Positions 63,968-64,000 of a stretch of 64,000 nt of DNA are shown in pieces. The position numbers were made by a program, and so were the translations under genes. This DNA comes from Hexactinellida sp. DTS-2022. Taxonomy: Eukaryota > Porifera > Hexactinellida. Under the pieces are notes generated by a model. The model was not told the origin of the DNA. It saw only the letters and a list, made by a program, of their open reading frames with translations, and made no database searches. The stretch spans positions 2,728,001 through 2,792,000 of the forward strand of contig JAPNXP010000006.1 in the NCBI GenBank assembly GCA_028753945.1, written 5' to 3'. Every line of letters begins with the position of its first letter. Position 1 is the stretch's first letter.

Positions 63968-64000
63968 CAGTAAATGTCGGATATAAGCACACCGGTTATA
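63968..64000. mobile_element. MITE M3, copy 2, cut by the window edge
   Basis: CAGTAAATGTCGGATATAAG then CACACCGGTTATA matches the left end of 12207-12380. The rest lies outside the window. Confidence 0.8.

Overview
This window is eukaryotic, AT-rich nuclear DNA, almost certainly from an animal. The evidence is small spliceosomal introns inside transposons, a THAP/P-type transposase family, hAT, Mutator-like (MULE) and Tc1/mariner-type DNA transposons, Gypsy and CR1/L2-like retroelements, and nuclear-encoded mitochondrial and membrane proteins. There are no prokaryotic operons, rRNA genes or CRISPR arrays, and I recognised no tRNA. The sequence does not identify the species. A sponge-like or other non-model invertebrate is possible, but that is only a guess.

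Very little is ordinary gene. I support three host genes: a glycolipid-transfer-protein (GLTP) domain protein (11016-11618, minus), the mitochondrial ATP synthase coupling factor 6 (34634-34915, plus) and an intronless sugar-porter-like MFS transporter (47000-48325, plus). A fourth short ORF (26518-26763, minus) is doubtful. Nearly everything else is mobile DNA, much of it nested. Many insertions can be delimited exactly because their target-site duplications (TSDs) survive.

Layout. 1-6 kb: AT-rich repeats and three short hAT-type MITEs. 6-10 kb: two decayed hAT transposases, the second split by a 1.7 kb hAT-type insertion. 10-12 kb: GLTP gene. 12-18 kb: nested MITEs, then a complete 3.8 kb MULE with 0.65 kb inverted terminal repeats, a 9-bp perfect TSD and an intact 685-residue transposase, sitting inside a dispersed repeat (R1). 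18-21 kb: antisense TTF/ZMYM-type hAT relic. 23-41 kb: four P/THAP9-like elements or relics (A-D), with coupling factor 6 between C and D; two have 7-bp TSDs. 43-47 kb: a decayed MULE transposase with a C-terminal RING finger, and a 2 kb palindrome with a 7-bp TSD. 47-48.3 kb: MFS gene. 49-53 kb: mariner-like, hAT-like and CR1/L2-like fragments. 54-60.4 kb: two partial Gypsy elements in opposite orientation. 61-63.6 kb: a decayed KRBA2/Ginger-like integrase element broken by two delimited insertions.

The most informative points are the complete MULE with its paralogous empty site, a family of long-palindrome elements sharing the 7-bp TSD of the local P elements, a P derivative that keeps the THAP DNA-binding domain without the catalytic domain, the MULE-RING fusion relic, and MITE/autonomous-element pairs joined by shared termini. 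All coordinates were read by eye; family names come from recognised motifs, not database searches.
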